A stretch of 7,402 nucleotides of DNA, from contig DUGF01000074.1 in the NCBI GenBank assembly GCA_013331535.1, positions 9,380 through 16,781 on the forward strand. Direction: 5' to 3'. Shown one piece after another: positions 5,546-7,402 of this stretch. The notes beneath the pieces were generated by a model that was not told the DNA's origin, made no database searches, and saw only the letters and a program-made list of their open reading frames with translations. Origin of the DNA: Microcaldota archaeon. Its GTDB lineage: Archaea; Micrarchaeota; Micrarchaeia; Anstonellales; Bilamarchaeaceae. Every line of letters starts with the position of its first letter. Positions within the stretch are counted from its first letter, which is position 1. The position numbers were made by a program, and so were the translations under genes.

Positions 5546-6103
5546 CTAGAATTTCACTTTCACGTTCTCGCGCTGTTCTCCAGGGGTTTCAAGGAATGCC
5601 TTTTGGACGAATCCGAACATTCCCGCAAGTACACTTCCGGGGAACATCATAATCGCATTGTTAAGCTCAAGCACAGAATCGTTATAGGCGGTTCTTACAT
5701 ACGCAATCTTATTCTCAGTTCCAGCAAGCTCTTCCTGCAATTTCAAGAAGTTCTCGTTTGCCATAAGCTTTGGGTATTGTTCCATGACAACCATTAATTT
5801 GCCCAATGCCCCGGTAAGCATGTTATTGGCAGCCATTCTTTCATCAGGGGTTCCCTGCATAATTCCGCCTCTGGCTTTGATAACGTCCGTAAGCGTTTCC
5901 TTCTCGTGCTTTGCATACCCCTTGACAATCTCAACAAGGTTCGGAATAAGGTCATATCTTCGCTTCAATTGAACATCAATCTGTGAAAAGGCGTTATCAA
6001 TCCTGTTGCGCAGGACAATAAAACGATTGAATGTGCCCATTGCCCACAATAAGATAAGGACCAGCAATACAACTACTGCGACTAAGACCAGTTCCAATAC
6101 CAT
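5546..6103 (-). CDS. lemA: LemA family membrane-anchored protein
   Basis: LemA proteins have one N-terminal membrane anchor and a long helical bundle; their biochemical role is not settled, but they recur beside HtpX and GIDE-domain proteins. This one is 185 residues, the usual length. The anchor is at about 4-22. The family core follows: LRNRIDNAFSQIDVQLKRR (31-49), YDLIPNLVEIVKGYAKHEKE (50-69), FLKLQEELAGTENKIAYVR (119-137), then the usual YND and the C-terminal FPGSVLAGMFGF (154-165), slightly divergent from the common NI-A-MFGF form. The protein ends EQRENVKVKF, like other LemAs. The start is set by GGTGAT 5 bases upstream. It lies between the thioredoxin/GIDE-like fusion and htpX on the same strand, which supports a shared membrane-maintenance role. 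Confidence 0.95.
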   Translation of the reverse strand: MVLELVLVAVVVLLVLILLWAMGTFNRFIVLRNRIDNAFSQIDVQLKRRYDLIPNLVEIVKGYAKHEKETLTDVIKARGGIMQGTPDERMAANNMLTGALGKLMVVMEQYPKLMANENFLKLQEELAGTENKIAYVRTAYNDSVLELNNAIMMFPGSVLAGMFGFVQKAFLETPGEQRENVKVKF

Positions 6104-6108
6104 TGAAT

Positions 6109-6114
6109 ATCACC
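6109..6114 (-). promoter_or_regulatory. Ribosome binding site of lemA
   Basis: The minus strand reads GGTGAT 5 bases before the ATG at 6101-6103, matching the archaeal Shine-Dalgarno core and fixing the start. Confidence 0.7.
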
Positions 6115-6135
6115 GAAGGGATAACGAATAGCGAA

Positions 6136-6143
6136 TATTTAAA
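6136..6143 (-). promoter_or_regulatory. TATA box of lemA
   Basis: The minus strand reads TTTAAATA, an exact consensus. It predicts a start near 6114-6117 and a very short leader that just includes the ribosome binding site. Two tandem 7-bp near-copies (ATTCGCT, ATTCGTT on the minus strand; 6123-6136) lie directly between the box and the predicted start. Confidence 0.6.
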
Positions 6144-6173
6144 CATTTCTATGACAGGGGCTTTCTGTAGTTA

Positions 6174-6187
6174 CCCAAAACATTGGG
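6174..6187 (-). repeat. Small hairpin after the thioredoxin-fusion stop codon
   Basis: CCCAA-TGTT-TTGGG on the minus strand, 6 bases after the stop of the upstream gene, can form a 5-bp hairpin. No long T tract follows, so termination is possible but unproven; read-through into lemA remains likely. Confidence 0.35.
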
Positions 6188-6193
6188 CATCAG

Positions 6194-7273
6194 TTAGTAT
6201 GTCCATTTGCTTCGAGGTGTTGCGTATTTCTTCCTTTCCTCAACAGAATATTTTGCGTCAGATATGTAATAGACAGTTTTGTCCTCATCCCAATCTGGAA
6301 GCGATGCAGTTTCAGTTACCTTTTCAACAAAATAATCTACATCTGGACTAAGACACCATTCCTTCACAGTCTCGTTCTCGAATGTTGGTTTCATGAAGAT
6401 GCGCACTGGCGGAAGGCTGAGCTTGGTTTCCTTTTCGTCAATTATTGCATAGAACGGGTTTTTGCTTTTGGACACAAATCCTTCAACGATGGAATAGCTT
6501 TCCCAATAAACGCATTTCATCCCGCTAAACGGAGCAGTTAATTCATCTCCAGTAAGTTTCATCTTTTCACCAGTAGTCTTTTCACTAATTTTGGTTTTTT
6601 GAGAGAGAACGTTCAGAAGTTCATCCTTTGAAATATAGTTACTATAAAGAACTCCGTTTATTACAAGTGATGGATAAGAAATGATTCCGTATTTTTTCTT
6701 CATCGCATCTGCAATAGGACTTCCGAGGTCTCCATCAAAGGAATACACCTTTAGCGGCTTGTCAAGCTCTTTTTTAGCATCAAGAATTGCCTTTCCCTGT
6801 GCATCGCAATCAGGACAGGCCCCCTTCTTGTTGGAATAGAAATAAAGTGCAAGGTCAAAATCTGCGGAATCCGGGCAACTCTCAGCGATCTTCTTGGAAA
6901 GAAGATATGCCTCAGTCTCCAGAACAAAATATTTTTTCTTTAGGTCCGGGTCAGACGCACCCGCGCCTTTTATATCTTCGATATACGCAAGTTTGTATCC
7001 GAGTTTTTCTGTATCTGAATCTATTTTCAATAATTCATCTTTGAAAACTGGGCAAAAATCTGAGGAATTATCCAAAAGGAACAAAAGCTCAATTGAATTT
7101 GTGCGTTCAGTAAGCGATGCAACGTCTGCACCAATGCCCTGCTGAACAGAATTATCAACAACCCGGCCAAGATAAATACCTGTGAAAAATATCAAGACAG
7201 TAATCGCCAATGCTATTAAATACAGTGAGATATTCGGAGATTTTCTTTCCAACTTGGTATTGTCTTCCACCAT
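6194..7273 (-). CDS. Membrane-anchored thioredoxin-like protein with GIDE/BAM-like C-terminal domain
   Basis: Numbered from the chosen ATG (359 residues). A single membrane segment lies at about 15-36, behind a charged cytoplasmic tail; the rest is probably outside. A helical region with single cysteines at 74 and 133 leads into a thioredoxin-like fold: strand LALYFYS, active-site CPDC (153-156), strand LKVYSFD, and the cis-proline strand YPSLVINGV (P201). After a linker, residues about 235-359 resemble the GIDE/BAM domain of MULAN-type proteins: LTAPFSGMKCVYWE (245-258), FYAIIDEKE (274-282), VKEWCLSPDVDYFV (303-316) and a final YYISDAK block (335-341). This assignment is by motif and by the known GIDE-LemA association, not by search. 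AGGTG 5 bases upstream picks this ATG over one 24 bases earlier (7295-7297), which lacks a ribosome site. It is probably an extracytoplasmic disulfide oxidoreductase or redox sensor working with lemA. The thioredoxin part is surer than the GIDE part. Confidence 0.82.
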   Translation of the reverse strand: MVEDNTKLERKSPNISLYLIALAITVLIFFTGIYLGRVVDNSVQQGIGADVASLTERTNSIELLFLLDNSSDFCPVFKDELLKIDSDTEKLGYKLAYIEDIKGAGASDPDLKKKYFVLETEAYLLSKKIAESCPDSADFDLALYFYSNKKGACPDCDAQGKAILDAKKELDKPLKVYSFDGDLGSPIADAMKKKYGIISYPSLVINGVLYSNYISKDELLNVLSQKTKISEKTTGEKMKLTGDELTAPFSGMKCVYWESYSIVEGFVSKSKNPFYAIIDEKETKLSLPPVRIFMKPTFENETVKEWCLSPDVDYFVEKVTETASLPDWDEDKTVYYISDAKYSVEERKKYATPRSKWTY

Positions 7274-7278
7274 GAACA

Positions 7279-7283
7279 CACCT
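7279..7283 (-). promoter_or_regulatory. Ribosome binding site that decides the thioredoxin-fusion start
   Basis: The minus strand reads AAAGGTG, then TGTTC, then ATG at 7273-7271. The upstream in-frame ATG (7297-7295) has no such site and would add eight residues unlike a normal membrane-anchor tail. Confidence 0.7.
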
Positions 7284-7328
7284 TTGCAATATATCATTTC
7301 AGCTACGATATTTCACCACGAGAAACCC

Positions 7329-7359
7329 TCTCCGCGCAGTTCTTTATACGCAGCGGAGA
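7329..7359 (-). promoter_or_regulatory. TATA box of the thioredoxin fusion, bracketed by an inverted repeat
   Basis: The minus strand reads GTATAAAGA at about 7341-7349, a usable TATA box predicting a start near 7320 and a leader of about 45-50 bases. Exact 7-bp complementary arms TCTCCGC (7329-7335) and GCGGAGA (7353-7359) lie on either side, centred on the box. A factor bound to both arms would cover the TATA element, suggesting repression, perhaps in response to redox or envelope stress (inference). The remaining bases to the window end (7360-7402) show no gene. Confidence 0.5.
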
Positions 7360-7402
7360 ACCAAAACAACGTTATCAGCATAGGATATAGTACGATATAT
7401 AA

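Noticed and set aside
5537..5797. Plus-strand 86-codon frame opposite the lemA 3' end
   Set aside because: Antisense to the conserved LemA C-terminus, with no ribosome site and no recognisable domain.
7295..7297. Upstream ATG as start of the thioredoxin fusion
   Set aside because: No ribosome site before it, while the ATG at 7271-7273 has AGGTG at 5-base spacing.
1..7402. tRNA, rRNA, CRISPR array, insertion sequence or phage genes
   Set aside because: The gaps between genes are 20 to about 190 bases and none holds a tRNA-like cloverleaf, regularly spaced repeats, or transposase or integrase coding; nothing suggests recent mobile DNA.

Overview
The window looks like a piece of an archaeal chromosome, most likely from a DPANN-type lineage (Micrarchaeota/Diapherotrites-like). 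That lineage call is inference. The archaeal call rests on the gene set: an archaeal/eukaryal-type ATP-dependent DNA ligase, a 20S proteasome alpha subunit, an archaeal-type UMP kinase and a translin-family protein. The expression signals agree: AGGTGA-type ribosome binding sites and TTTAAATA/TATAAAAA TATA boxes, with no bacterial -10/-35 pairs seen. Coding density is high, base composition is moderately AT-rich by eye, and no gap exceeds 300 bases. I saw no tRNA, rRNA, CRISPR array or insertion sequence.

Layout, left to right. Positions 5-1783 (-) hold DNA ligase. A 50-bp divergent spacer separates it from an unrecognised 133-residue protein (1834-2235, +). That gene runs tail to tail into a translin/TRAX-family gene (2232-2783, -), and the two stop codons overlap. 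A compact divergent promoter region (about 2784-2862) separates translin from UMP kinase (2863-3600, +). UMP kinase converges, with a 20-bp spacer, on the proteasome alpha subunit (3621-4328, -).

The right half is one co-oriented minus-strand series. In transcription order it is a membrane-anchored thioredoxin-like protein with a GIDE/BAM-like C-terminal region (6194-7273), LemA (5546-6103), the membrane zinc protease HtpX (4454-5353), then proteasome alpha. Each gene has its own recognisable TATA box and most have a ribosome binding site, so they look like neighbouring single-gene units rather than one tight operon.

Together the right half reads as a protein and membrane quality-control neighbourhood: a redox-type membrane sensor or oxidoreductase, a LemA scaffold, an integral-membrane metalloprotease and the cytosolic proteasome. 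The left half is DNA and RNA housekeeping: strand sealing, a probable C3PO-like RNase and pyrimidine nucleotide supply. The most unusual points are the thioredoxin plus GIDE-like fusion next to lemA/htpX, the stacked inverted repeats in the htpX promoter, the inverted repeat that brackets the TATA box of the thioredoxin-fusion gene, and a single translin-family protein that keeps TRAX-type acidic residues. Several starts were moved from the longest reading frame using ribosome binding sites or family alignment (translin, UMP kinase, HtpX, thioredoxin fusion).
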